A program made the position numbers and the translations under genes. Below are positions 26,069 through 35,161 of a stretch of DNA of 60,280 bases, piece after piece. Source of the DNA: Thermaceae bacterium (GTDB taxonomy: Bacteria > Deinococcota > Deinococci > Deinococcales > Marinithermaceae); NCBI GenBank assembly GCA_026985615.1, contig JALSQD010000012.1, positions 1-60,280 on the forward strand, in the 5' to 3' direction. Numbering within the stretch: position 1 is the first letter of the stretch; each line of letters starts with the position of its first letter. The notes under the pieces were generated by a model. The model worked only from the letters and a program-made list of their open reading frames with translations, searched no databases and was not told the origin of the DNA.

Positions 26069-28467
26069 GCGCGCACCAGCTCGGCCCGCGCATCGTCGAA
26101 GGGTGCGCCGGGCAGGAGCGGGCCGCCGTCGAGCGCGCGCAGCGCCTCCTCGGCGGCGGCTGTGGCCCACTCCGGCAGGCGCGCGCGGCCCTCGCGCACC
26201 CGCCGTAGCACCGCCGCATCCCACCAGGTGCCCGGCAGCGGCCGCGCGCTATAGACCCCTTCCCCGAAGCGGATCCAGGCCTGACCCAGCGCCTCGCGCA
26301 CATGGTGCACCGCGATCTGGACGCGCTTGCGCGGATCTTTGAGCTCGGAAAAGAGGCGCTCGCCCAAGGCTTCGGGCGTAGCTGGTCCACGGAGCCAGAG
26401 CGCGAAGAGCACCCAGGGCTCCTTGCGGGTGAAGAACTCGACCGGGCGTTCACGCAGGAACCGCAACGCGCCCAGGCTGTGGACCCGCACCGTTCCCCAG
26501 CCGCGCGTGAGCCGCTCGAAGACGAGCGCTCCGGCCTCGCCCGCGGCGCCGGCGGCGGTCCATACGGGCGCGAAGCGCCCGGCCAGCAAAAGAGGCAGCG
26601 CCTCCAGCTCCACCATCTCTACGGCCACCGCCTCCACCTGTTCGGCCGTGAAATCGGGCGCGACGCGCGCCATGTGCTCGAGCCTCGCCCGCAGCGCCAC
26701 CCGGCGCGCCCCCACCTCCTCCGCGGCCGCCTCGGCCCGGTCCAGCAGCTCGAGCGCCTCCGGCGCAGCACGTAGCTCGGCCTGATGGATCCACACCGAC
26801 GCGAGTTCGGCGGGGCTCCCCGCCTCGCGCAGGTGCTCGAGCGCCCGCCGGTAGCGCCACTCCGCCTCGCGGGGGCGCTCCGCGCGCGCGTACATCCGCC
26901 CCAGGCCGAACTCGACCAGGCCGGTGCCGTAGCGGTCCTCGCTGGGCGCGAGCAGCTCATGGGCGCGCAGGTAGGCCGCCTCCGCCTCCTCCAACCAGCC
27001 TGCGTCCACGTAAAGGTCGCCGGTGTTGACGTAGCTGTAGCCCAGCGAGCGGTACTCCCCGCTCGCCTCGGCCACGCGCCGCGCCTCGGCGAGCGTACGC
27101 GCGGCATCTTCCCAGCGACCCGCCAGACGCAGCGCCTCGCCAAGCGAGAGCAGCGTGTTGGCCCGCGCCAGCGGCGCCTCCTCGCCGCGTAGCTGCAAGG
27201 AGGCCCCGTAGGCGCGCACCGCCTCGGGTATGCGACCCATGTGGTGGTAGGCGATGCCCAGGTTGTGCTGGGCCCGCGCCCGCAACGCCTCGTCCTCTCC
27301 GGCAGCGCCGGCCCGCACGCGCTCGAGCACTTCGGCCGCCTCGCGATAGCGCCCGATGCGGATCAGCGCGCCCCCGAGCGAGGCCTCGGCGCGCCGCCGC
27401 TGCTCCGGGGTCGCGATCCGGGACGCCTCCCGAAAGGCCTCCACCGCCTCCTCGTAACGGCCCATGCGCACCCGCACCGTGCCCAGACCCATGAGCGCCT
27501 CGGCCCGCTTCTCGCGGTCGGCGCGCACGGTGACCGCGTGCTCGTAAAGCCCGAGCGACCGCTGCAGGTGCCCGCCCAGGTACTCCGCCTCGGCCACGTA
27601 TAGGCAGACCTCCGGGCGCGCTTCGATGGCCTGCAGCCGTTCCCAGTAGTGCACCGTCTTGTCGGCCTTGCCCTCGCGGTTCCAGCGCGCCGCCGCCCGC
27701 ACGAAGACCTCGGAGGCCTGGGGCACGCCGTAACGCAGGTAGCCTTGGAGCGCTACCTCCAACTCGCCGTGCTCGGCCTCGGCGCGCAAAAGGCGTTCCG
27801 CCGCCGCGAAGGGCGGCAGGGCCGCCGTCTCGTCAAGGTAGCTGGCCAGGGCCGTTAGCGGCCGCAGCCGCCCGCCCCGGGGAAGCACCAGCCCGCGATC
27901 GAGCAGGGTAGCGAGTATCTCCGCGTCGAGCGCCCGCCGGGCGGCGGCCTCACTGGGGCCGAGGCGCAAGAGCTCGAGCACTTTGCGCTGCTCGGGCGTG
28001 AGGCGGGCCAGAAAGGCCTCGAGCCACGAGCGCAGGGGCTCCTCGTGGGGGCGGGTGGCCCCGTTTTCGTAGGCGCGCCGAAGCAAAAGCGGCCAGCCGC
28101 CCAGCCGCTCCCAGGTCTTGCGCCAGCCGCGCCCCACCCCCAGGTGGCGCACCATCTCGCGCGCTTCCTCCGCGCTCAAGGCCAGCACCTCGGGCCCCAG
28201 GAGGGTGAGCCCCTCGGTCCCTGCCGGACGGCGGCGGAGCGCCACCACCTGTCCCGGCCGCCAGCGCGCGGGCGGGCGGACCAGGTCGTAGACCCCTGGC
28301 GCCTCGTCCTCCTCCTCGCGGTAGGGCAGGTCGCGCTCGCGGGCCAGCTCCCGCAACAGCAGCGTCTTGCCAAAGCCAGGCGGGCCCCAGAGCACCACGG
28401 GCCCCTCCACGAGCGCGCGGAGGATGCGCTCGAGCAGTGCCTTGCGGTAGACGTATCCTCCGGCCAC
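26044..28467 (-). CDS. Large STAND-type transcriptional regulator with TPR array and SARP-like winged helix
   Basis: An 807-residue protein. The N-terminus has a P-loop GPPGFGKT (28-35) and an arrangement like the MalT/LuxR-type STAND ATPases (ETAL...ERLGGWPLLLRRAY region near 125-145). Residues of about 240-640 form at least ten TPR-like helical pairs (for example AEALMGLGTVRVRMGRYEEA and RAQHNLGIAYHHMGRIPEAV). The C-terminus, VRVHSLGALRFLRERPVEFF then DPRKRVQIAVHHVREALGQ and GEGVYSARPLPGTWWDAAVL, looks like the SARP/BTAD OmpR-type DNA-binding domain. So signal binding to the TPRs probably controls an ATP switch. The divergent lipoprotein gene is the likely target. Starts at GTG; neither the ligand nor the family name is known to me. 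Confidence 0.75.
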   Translation of the reverse strand: MAGGYVYRKALLERILRALVEGPVVLWGPPGFGKTLLLRELARERDLPYREEEDEAPGVYDLVRPPARWRPGQVVALRRRPAGTEGLTLLGPEVLALSAEEAREMVRHLGVGRGWRKTWERLGGWPLLLRRAYENGATRPHEEPLRSWLEAFLARLTPEQRKVLELLRLGPSEAAARRALDAEILATLLDRGLVLPRGGRLRPLTALASYLDETAALPPFAAAERLLRAEAEHGELEVALQGYLRYGVPQASEVFVRAAARWNREGKADKTVHYWERLQAIEARPEVCLYVAEAEYLGGHLQRSLGLYEHAVTVRADREKRAEALMGLGTVRVRMGRYEEAVEAFREASRIATPEQRRRAEASLGGALIRIGRYREAAEVLERVRAGAAGEDEALRARAQHNLGIAYHHMGRIPEAVRAYGASLQLRGEEAPLARANTLLSLGEALRLAGRWEDAARTLAEARRVAEASGEYRSLGYSYVNTGDLYVDAGWLEEAEAAYLRAHELLAPSEDRYGTGLVEFGLGRMYARAERPREAEWRYRRALEHLREAGSPAELASVWIHQAELRAAPEALELLDRAEAAAEEVGARRVALRARLEHMARVAPDFTAEQVEAVAVEMVELEALPLLLAGRFAPVWTAAGAAGEAGALVFERLTRGWGTVRVHSLGALRFLRERPVEFFTRKEPWVLFALWLRGPATPEALGERLFSELKDPRKRVQIAVHHVREALGQAWIRFGEGVYSARPLPGTWWDAAVLRRVREGRARLPEWATAAAEEALRALDGGPLLPGAPFDDARAELVRAQSKASAI

Positions 28468-28472
28468 GCTTT

Positions 28473-28490
28473 ATTTAACCATGATTTAAC
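28473..28490 (+). promoter_or_regulatory. Two ATTTAAC heptamers spaced 11 bp, candidate operator
   Basis: ATTTAAC occurs at 28473-28479 and 28484-28490, exactly one helical turn apart, in the 80-base region between the regulator and the lipoprotein gene. SARP-type regulators are known to bind heptameric direct repeats with 11-bp periodicity. A weak -10-like TAGCCT (28502-28507) follows 11 bases later on the lipoprotein side. The repeats also sit just before the regulator's own GTG, allowing autoregulation. Confidence 0.6.
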
Positions 28491-28547
28491 TGAACGGGCG
28501 GTAGCCTGACGCTAGGAGCTGGAAATTGGCTCCGGAGGAGGTAGAAG

Positions 28548-29420
28548 ATGATGAAGAAACTGAGTGCTTTGGCACTGCTCGCGCTGCTACTGGCGGCGTG
28601 TGGGACCACCACCGAATCCAACGAAGGGTCCGCGTCCACCCAGGCGACCGCGGTCGAGGCCTTGCAGGTGAATGAGCAACCCGTCCAGTCGGGCGGTGAG
28701 GGCGTGGAGAACCAGCTCTCTCTCGACGGCGAGTTGGGTCTGCCCTTTGGCTTCCTGCCCACCGACAGCGACTTCCTAGACGTCTTCAGCGCGCCCGTGA
28801 GCAAGTGGGACTGCTCGGCGTCCACCGTGAGCGGTGACGCCACCGACGCCGACGGTGACGGCGTGGCCGTGAGCGCCACCTACAACATTCAGTGCACCAA
28901 GGGCTTTGCCAACCTGCCCTTCTTCGACGACGTGGTTACGGTCGAACGCAGCGGCACCCTGGTGATGCAGGACGCCGACGATGGCGACCCCGCCAGCGGC
29001 TACCGCGCCAGCGGCGACTTCACCTACAGCTACCTGGACGGCACCTTCAGCGCGAGCCACAGCTACGACCGCTCCTGGACCCGCACCGCCAGCGGCTACG
29101 ACTACGACCACACCAACCGCTGGAGCTGGGAAGCGGGCGGCGTGAGCTACGCCATCGAGCACACCCACGGCGGCAGCTACACCCCCGACGACACCGACCA
29201 CCCCTTCGACGCCGGCTGGATCCAGGAAAACGCCACCGTCACCCAGTACCTGAACGAGGAAGCCGTGCAAAGCGTCACCGAAGAGGTCAACCTGCACCTC
29301 AACGCGGCCTGCGACCCCGCGGCCGACGACGGCACGGTGACCTTCTCCTGGTCCGCGGACGGTTTAGAATACACCAAGACCGCCACCTTCACCGGCTGCG
29401 GCGAGTACGACGTACAGTAA
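28548..29420 (+). CDS. Lipoprotein of unknown function
   Basis: A 290-residue exported protein. Residues 1-18 are a lipoprotein signal with lipobox LAAC (Cys18). The mature part is acidic, rich in Ser, Thr, Asp and Tyr, and has four further cysteines (in KWDCSAS, NIQCTKG, NAACDPA, FTGCGEY) that could make two disulfides. A DATDADGDGVAV stretch near residues 99-110 resembles a calcium-binding Asp-rich loop. Aromatic-rich beta strands (YLDGTFSASHSYDRSW, YDYDHTNRWSWEAGG) suggest a beta-sandwich or barrel-like surface domain. It has a strong GGAGGAGGT ribosome binding site, its own terminator, and lies opposite the large regulator, which may control it. I recognise no family. Confidence 0.75.
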   Translation: MMKKLSALALLALLLAACGTTTESNEGSASTQATAVEALQVNEQPVQSGGEGVENQLSLDGELGLPFGFLPTDSDFLDVFSAPVSKWDCSASTVSGDATDADGDGVAVSATYNIQCTKGFANLPFFDDVVTVERSGTLVMQDADDGDPASGYRASGDFTYSYLDGTFSASHSYDRSWTRTASGYDYDHTNRWSWEAGGVSYAIEHTHGGSYTPDDTDHPFDAGWIQENATVTQYLNEEAVQSVTEEVNLHLNAACDPAADDGTVTFSWSADGLEYTKTATFTGCGEYDVQ

Positions 29421-29443
29421 CGCCGCGGCATTCCTCCAATCGC

Positions 29444-29476
29444 CCCGCCCGCGCAGCGCGCGGGCGGGACTTTTTT
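29444..29476 (+). terminator. Intrinsic terminator after lipoprotein gene
   Basis: Perfect 11-bp stem (29444-29454 with 29458-29468), AGC loop, followed by ACTTTTTT. Confidence 0.93.
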
Positions 29477-29505
29477 GGACCGTGCGGGGTATACTGGGCC
29501 TTTGT

Positions 29506-30627
<1,122 letters not shown>

Positions 30628-30764
30628 CCCGGACGGACCCGCAACCAAGCCAGACCGGTCGTCCCGGCTAAGCCCGCAGCGCCGGGGGCACACGCCTCTC
30701 GAACCACCGCGGGACGCGGACGCAGCCCACACAAAAACGCCCGCCGGCGGACTGCAGCCTCATC

Positions 30765-30800
30765 CAGCGGACGCGGCGCCCATGGGCGCCGCGTCCGCTG
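30765..30800. repeat. Perfect 36-bp palindrome downstream of the cytochrome gene
   Basis: The 18 bases 30765-30782 are the exact reverse complement of 30783-30800, giving a continuous stem of 16-18 bp with almost no loop. It starts 13 bases after the stop of the TsdA-like gene and has no T-run on either strand. It may act as a 3' stabiliser, a terminator without U-tract, or a dyad protein site. The rest of 30628-30812 shows no gene. Confidence 0.8.
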
Positions 30801-30812
30801 CCGGAAAGCCAG

Positions 30813-31709
30813 CTACTTCTTCTTGGGCGGCCAGGTGGGAGCTTCGATGATCTGCTGGGGCACGTTGCTGTTGTAGACGCCCGCCTCGCCCGCGGGGGCC
30901 AGATGGTCGGTCAGCTTGAAGCTGGGCCGCGGGTGGCTGTTGACGTAGGCCATCACGTCCACCGCCTCCTGATCGCTCAGGTGGGCGTTGCCCAGGGGCA
31001 TGTTGTACTTGACCCAGCTCGCACCCTTGATCACGTTGGCCATGCCGGCCCCGGCGTTGTAGGAGCGGTCGCCCCAGACCGGCGGGAAGGCCCCCACGCC
31101 CTGTCCGTCGGCACCGTGGCAGGCCGCGCACTGGGCTTCGTAGACCTGCTTGCCGTGCTCGACGTCTACGCTGTCCGCCTTGACCAGTTTAGCGATGGCG
31201 GGGTCGGGCCAGGGGGTGCTATAGACGCCCACCGGCTGGTTGGGGTTTGGGTCTACCGGTAGGCCGCTCGAGAGCCAGGTGATGTAGGCAGCCATGGCGA
31301 TCGAGGCCTTGGAGCCCACCGGCGGGCGGGTGCCGTTCATCGAGCGCATGAAGCAGTTGAGCACGCGATCCTCGAGGCTGACCACCGCCTTCTCGCGCGG
31401 GCTGTAGGCCGGGTAGACCGGGGCCACGCCCAGGAAGGTAGCGTAGCGGTTTCCGGTCTTGCCGCCGTTGAGGTGGCAGCTCTTGCACTGCAGGTCGTTG
31501 CCCACGTAGTCCTTGGTGAGCGGGTGGGTGTTGGTGTTCATGACGATGGCCTCGCCCAGCTTGACCATCTCGCCCAGCTCGCCCTGAGGGTATTCACCAG
31601 GCGGCGGGGGCGGGGTCTTGGGAAAGCTCTGGGTGGGCCAGGGGAAGCCGGCGGCGGCGAGCCCGGCAAGGAGCACGAGCGCCAGGCCGATGGCGTGGGT
31701 CTTTTTCAT
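30813..31709 (-). CDS. Dihaem cytochrome c, thiosulfate dehydrogenase (TsdA)-like
   Basis: A 298-residue periplasmic protein. Residues 1-20 are a signal peptide (MKK, then hydrophobic core). Haem sites are CKSCH (75-79) and CAACH (194-198). Between them lies VLNCFMRSMNG; in the TsdA family a cysteine in a CFxRSMNG context (here Cys119) is an axial ligand to one haem. The Pro-rich stretch after the signal is a flexible tether. TsdA oxidises two thiosulfates to tetrathionate or runs in reverse. I start at the ATG at 31709, six bases after AGGTG; ATG 31715 and GTG 31718 are alternatives. It is the last gene of an operon with a histidine kinase and response regulator. Final function (thiosulfate, tetrathionate, or another sulfur compound) is inferred. 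Confidence 0.82.
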   Translation of the reverse strand: MKKTHAIGLALVLLAGLAAAGFPWPTQSFPKTPPPPPGEYPQGELGEMVKLGEAIVMNTNTHPLTKDYVGNDLQCKSCHLNGGKTGNRYATFLGVAPVYPAYSPREKAVVSLEDRVLNCFMRSMNGTRPPVGSKASIAMAAYITWLSSGLPVDPNPNQPVGVYSTPWPDPAIAKLVKADSVDVEHGKQVYEAQCAACHGADGQGVGAFPPVWGDRSYNAGAGMANVIKGASWVKYNMPLGNAHLSDQEAVDVMAYVNSHPRPSFKLTDHLAPAGEAGVYNSNVPQQIIEAPTWPPKKK

Positions 31710-31725
31710 CTGCATCACCTCACGC

Positions 31726-32421
31726 TCATTCCACGCCAGGAGGGCTCAACAAGTCCTCAACGTCGAGCCGGTAGCCCACCCCGGGGATGCTCTCGATGCG
31801 CACCTCCGCGCCCAGCTTGCGCCGCAAGCGGCCCACGTAAACGTGCAGGTAGTGGTCCTCGCCCGCACCCCGGCCCCAGACGGCGTCCAGCAGCTCCTCG
31901 TGCCGCAGGGTGCGCCCCCGGGCGAGCACGAGCTGGCGCAGGAGGGCGTACTCCGTGGGGGTGAGCCGTACCCGCCGGCCCGCCACCAGGGCGTAGCCGC
32001 CGCCCGGGTCGAGCTCGAGCGCCCCTGCTCCCAGCACCTCGGGCCGCGCCTGCACCCCGTAACGGCGGATCGCCGCCCGCACCCGTGCCAGCAGCTCGGC
32101 CACGCCGAAGGGCTTGACCAGGTAGTCGTCGGCGCCCAGGTCGAGCGCCCGGACCTTGCGTTCCTCCTCGCCTAGCGCACTCATGACCACCACCGGCACG
32201 TCACAAAAGCCGCGCACCTCACGAATTACCTCGAGCCCGTCCACCCCGGGCAGCATCAGGTCGAGCAACACACAGGCGAAGTCGCTGCGCCGGCGCAGCC
32301 GCTCGAGCGCCGCCTCCCCGCTAGCCACGGCGTCCACCTCGTAACCGCGCGCCCGCAGGTTGGCCTCGACCAGCCGCAGCAGGTTGGGATCGTCGTCCAC
32401 CACGAGCACCCGCTCAGGCAT
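31726..32421 (-). CDS. Response regulator, OmpR/PhoB family
   Basis: A 231-residue two-domain regulator. The receiver (1-120) has the acidic pair in VVDDDP, phosphoacceptor Asp54 in LLDLMLPG, and Lys in DYLVKPFG. The C-terminal winged helix (about 135-225) reads RLTPTEYALLRQLVLARG and VYVGRLRRKLG. Its start at 32421 overlaps the kinase stop by eight bases, so the two are coupled. It likely activates or represses the downstream cytochrome gene and perhaps the YeeE/YedE transporter. Targets are inferred. Confidence 0.93.
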   Translation of the reverse strand: MPERVLVVDDDPNLLRLVEANLRARGYEVDAVASGEAALERLRRRSDFACVLLDLMLPGVDGLEVIREVRGFCDVPVVVMSALGEEERKVRALDLGADDYLVKPFGVAELLARVRAAIRRYGVQARPEVLGAGALELDPGGGYALVAGRRVRLTPTEYALLRQLVLARGRTLRHEELLDAVWGRGAGEDHYLHVYVGRLRRKLGAEVRIESIPGVGYRLDVEDLLSPPGVE

Positions 32422-34183
32422 CCTCGCAACCCCCTCTGGGCAGGGTAAACCAGGCCACCGTGCGACCGCACTCACGCCCGATGCCAATCACGCCACCGTG
32501 CGCCTCCACGATGGCGCGGGCGATGGCCAGGCCCAGCCCGCTACCGCTGGTGCCCCCGTCGGCGCGGAAGAAGGCCTCGAAAACCCGCTCCTCTAGCTCC
32601 GGCGGCACGCCCGCCCCCTCGTCGTAGACCGCAAAGCGCACCTCCTCCGCTCGCGCCTCGAGCGCCACCTCGACCGCCCCACCCGCCGGGCCGTACTTGA
32701 CCGCGTTCTCGACCAGGTTCACCAGCACGCTGCGAACTCGGTCGGCGTCCAGTGGCACGCAGAGCGGCCCATCAGGCAGGCGCAGACGAAAGGGATGGCC
32801 CGCAACCAGGCGGCGCAGCCGCGGCTCCAGCTCGACAAGCAGGCGCGTCGCGTCCTGGAGTAATGGGGTCACGCTGAACTCGCCGCGCTCGCCCCGGGCG
32901 CGGTCGAGCAGGTCGTTGACCAGGTAGTGCATCCGGTCGGCCTCGCTCTCGATGATGCGCAGGAACTCCGCCGCCTCCTCCGGCTTCCAGGCCACGTCGG
33001 TGGCCAGCAGGGTGCTGGCGAAGCCCTTGATGCTGGCCAGCGGGGTGCGCAACTCGTGAGAGACCGAGGCCAGAAATCGCGTCTTAGCGCGGTCGGCCTC
33101 GAGCGCCCGGTCGAGGGCGAGCCTGAGCGCCTCGGTGCGCTCGGCCACACGGTCCTCGAGGTGGTGGGCGTAGTCCTCGAGCTCGGTTCGGTTGCGCTCC
33201 AGCTCCGCCGCCATACGGTTGAAGGCGCGCACGGCCGCGCGCGCCTCCGGCGGGCCCGACGCCTCCAGGGGCGCCTCCAGAGCCCCGCGCTCGAGCTCGC
33301 GCGCCCCCCGCGCCAGCTCGTCGAGCGGGCGCGTCACCCCCCGCGCCAGCCGCCAGCCGGGCCAGAAGCTGGTCGCCATCGCGAGCAGCACCGAGGCCAG
33401 CAGAACGATTAGCGACCGCGACAGCGGCGCCAGCAACCGCCCCACCGGCGCCTCGACCACCAGCCACCCGCCCAGGCGGTCCACCGGACGCGCCACCGCG
33501 AGCCGCTCCACCCCGTCCACGTCGCGGTAACGGAAGACCCCGCCCGCGTCGGCCTGCAGCACCGCCACGGGCGCGGACGCGCCCCGCAACACCTCGAAGC
33601 GGTTCGAGCTCGCCAGGTAGCGCCCCTCGGCGTCGGTGAGGTAGGCGTGCAGGGTGGGGTCACGCAGCTCCACCAGCGCGTCCCAAAGTACCGGTGCGCG
33701 CAAACGCGCCTCTAGGTAACGCCCGCTTAGCCGCGCGAGACCCAGGGTCAGCTGCGGTTCGCCCCAGCGGTCACGCCGCACCGGGCCCCACACCTCGGGC
33801 GTCTGCGGCCCGACCAGGGGCTCGAGCGACCGGGGATCCACCTCGAAGCGCGACCAAAGCGCACGCACCTCTTCGCCCTCGCGCACCTGCAACGTCACCA
33901 CCTCGGGCAGCCGCGCGGCCGCGTAGCGCAGCGCCCACGCCTCGTCACCCGGCGCGTCGAGCGCCTGTCCGAGCACGCCCACCACCGTCTCCAACCGCCC
34001 GCCGAGGCTGCCCTGGAGCCGCGCCGCCTCGCTCTCGATACGCGCTCCCGCTAGGCCCAGGTAGCTGCGACTGAGGCCATACCAGGCGACCGCGCCCACC
34101 AGCAAGAGCGGCAACAGCCCCGCAGCCGCGGCCGCCAGGGTGAACCGGCCCTCCAGCCGGGAAAGCCAGGGCGCCCGCTTCAC
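32414..34183 (-). CDS. Sensor histidine kinase with extracytoplasmic Cache-like domain
   Basis: A 589-residue membrane sensor. The first membrane helix is at about 14-36; an extracytoplasmic segment of about 210 residues follows (Cache-like, with YLTDAEGRYLASSNRFEVLR). The second helix is near 255-275, then a HAMP region (RGVTRPLDELARGARELERG) and a coiled coil. The dimerisation box SVSHELRTPLASIKGF holds the phosphoacceptor His376. ATPase motifs are VENAVKYGPAG (N), DEGAGVPPE (G1) and GSGLGLAIARAIVEAHGG (G2). It starts four bases inside the stop of the binding-lipoprotein gene. Confidence 0.94.
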   Translation of the reverse strand: MKRAPWLSRLEGRFTLAAAAAGLLPLLLVGAVAWYGLSRSYLGLAGARIESEAARLQGSLGGRLETVVGVLGQALDAPGDEAWALRYAAARLPEVVTLQVREGEEVRALWSRFEVDPRSLEPLVGPQTPEVWGPVRRDRWGEPQLTLGLARLSGRYLEARLRAPVLWDALVELRDPTLHAYLTDAEGRYLASSNRFEVLRGASAPVAVLQADAGGVFRYRDVDGVERLAVARPVDRLGGWLVVEAPVGRLLAPLSRSLIVLLASVLLAMATSFWPGWRLARGVTRPLDELARGARELERGALEAPLEASGPPEARAAVRAFNRMAAELERNRTELEDYAHHLEDRVAERTEALRLALDRALEADRAKTRFLASVSHELRTPLASIKGFASTLLATDVAWKPEEAAEFLRIIESEADRMHYLVNDLLDRARGERGEFSVTPLLQDATRLLVELEPRLRRLVAGHPFRLRLPDGPLCVPLDADRVRSVLVNLVENAVKYGPAGGAVEVALEARAEEVRFAVYDEGAGVPPELEERVFEAFFRADGGTSGSGLGLAIARAIVEAHGGVIGIGRECGRTVAWFTLPRGGCEDA

Positions 34184-35118
34184 CGCACCACCTCGTCGGC
34201 CAAGTCGAGCACCCGCGCCTCCGGCGCGAGCCCGAGCGCGCGGGCGGCGCCCAGGTTGACCGAGAGCGCCGTCTCCTGCGGGCGCTCCACCGGCATCTCG
34301 GCCACCGGGTAACCCTCGAGCACCTGCCGCGCCATCCGCGCCGCCTGCCGCCCCATCGCGGCCCCGGAAGCGCCGTAGGCCAAAAACGCCCCTGCCTCCA
34401 CCTGGGCGGCGTCCAGGCCCACGAGCGGCAGCCCCGCCGCCCGGGTGGCGCGCACGACCGCGTCCAGGTGGTTCTCCAGCACGAAGCTCGGCATCAACAG
34501 GGCCGCCTCCGCCCCGCTCTCGCGCAGCCGGTCCGAAAGCCCCGTTAGCGTCTTCGCGTCTTCCACTGGGATGTAGACGAGTTCCAGCCCCAGCCGCCTT
34601 GCTGCATCCTCCACCGAGGCCAGTCCCCGCGGCGTCGGCACCACCCCAGGCTGGTAGAGCACGACCACCCGGCGCACCCCGGGCAGGGCCAGCGTTAGCA
34701 GCTGCAGGCGCTTGCCCGAGAGCTCGGCGTAGTTGTTGTCCACGCCGCTGGCGCGCCCGCCAGGGCGGCTGAGCGCCTCCACGTAGCCCCAGTCGAGCGA
34801 GGCTGCGAGGCCCACGTAGATCACCGGCGCCGTACCGCCGGCCTCCATGACCGTGCGGGTCTCCACCCCGCCCGCGGTCACGAAGAGCGCCGGCTCGCCC
34901 TCTGCGCAGGCCACCAGCCGCTCCGGGTCTCCCCCCGCGTCGCAGATCGTTACCCGCACGCGCTCAAGCCCGTAGTTGCGCAACCGCTCGGCAAAGGCCT
35001 CGGCCCGCGCCAGACGACCCGGCCCCGAGACGACTACCCGCACCTCGCGCTCAGGCGTCCGACCGCAACCGGCCAGCACCAGGAGCACGAGCAACACCAC
35101 CCAAAGAAGCCGCCCCAC
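34180..35118 (-). CDS. Periplasmic binding lipoprotein, ABC_sub_bind family, sensor partner
   Basis: A 312-residue lipoprotein with lipobox LAGC (Cys18). The two-lobed type-1 periplasmic fold (ABC_sub_bind, PF04392-like) is suggested by VIYVGLAASLDWGYVEALSR, ASGVDNNYAELSGKRLQLL, VRRVVVLYQPGVVPTPRGL and LPLVGLDAAQVEAGAFLAYG. No ABC permease or ATPase gene is nearby; a histidine kinase is coupled to it by a four-base overlap. It therefore probably presents a ligand to the kinase rather than to a transporter. TAAGCT lies six bases before its GTG start, placing the operon promoter here. Confidence 0.82.
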   Translation of the reverse strand: MGRLLWVVLLVLLVLAGCGRTPEREVRVVVSGPGRLARAEAFAERLRNYGLERVRVTICDAGGDPERLVACAEGEPALFVTAGGVETRTVMEAGGTAPVIYVGLAASLDWGYVEALSRPGGRASGVDNNYAELSGKRLQLLTLALPGVRRVVVLYQPGVVPTPRGLASVEDAARRLGLELVYIPVEDAKTLTGLSDRLRESGAEAALLMPSFVLENHLDAVVRATRAAGLPLVGLDAAQVEAGAFLAYGASGAAMGRQAARMARQVLEGYPVAEMPVERPQETALSVNLGAARALGLAPEARVLDLADEVVR

Positions 35119-35124
35119 AGACCC

Positions 35125-35148
35125 AGCTTACCGAGGACGGGTTAGGAT
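35125..35148. promoter_or_regulatory. Back-to-back -10 boxes of the sensor operon and murI
   Basis: On the minus strand TAAGCT (35130-35125) sits six bases before the GTG at 35118. On the plus strand TAGGAT (35143-35148) precedes murI. Only twelve bases separate the two boxes. Confidence 0.5.
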
Positions 35149-35161
35149 GGAGCCCGCGACC

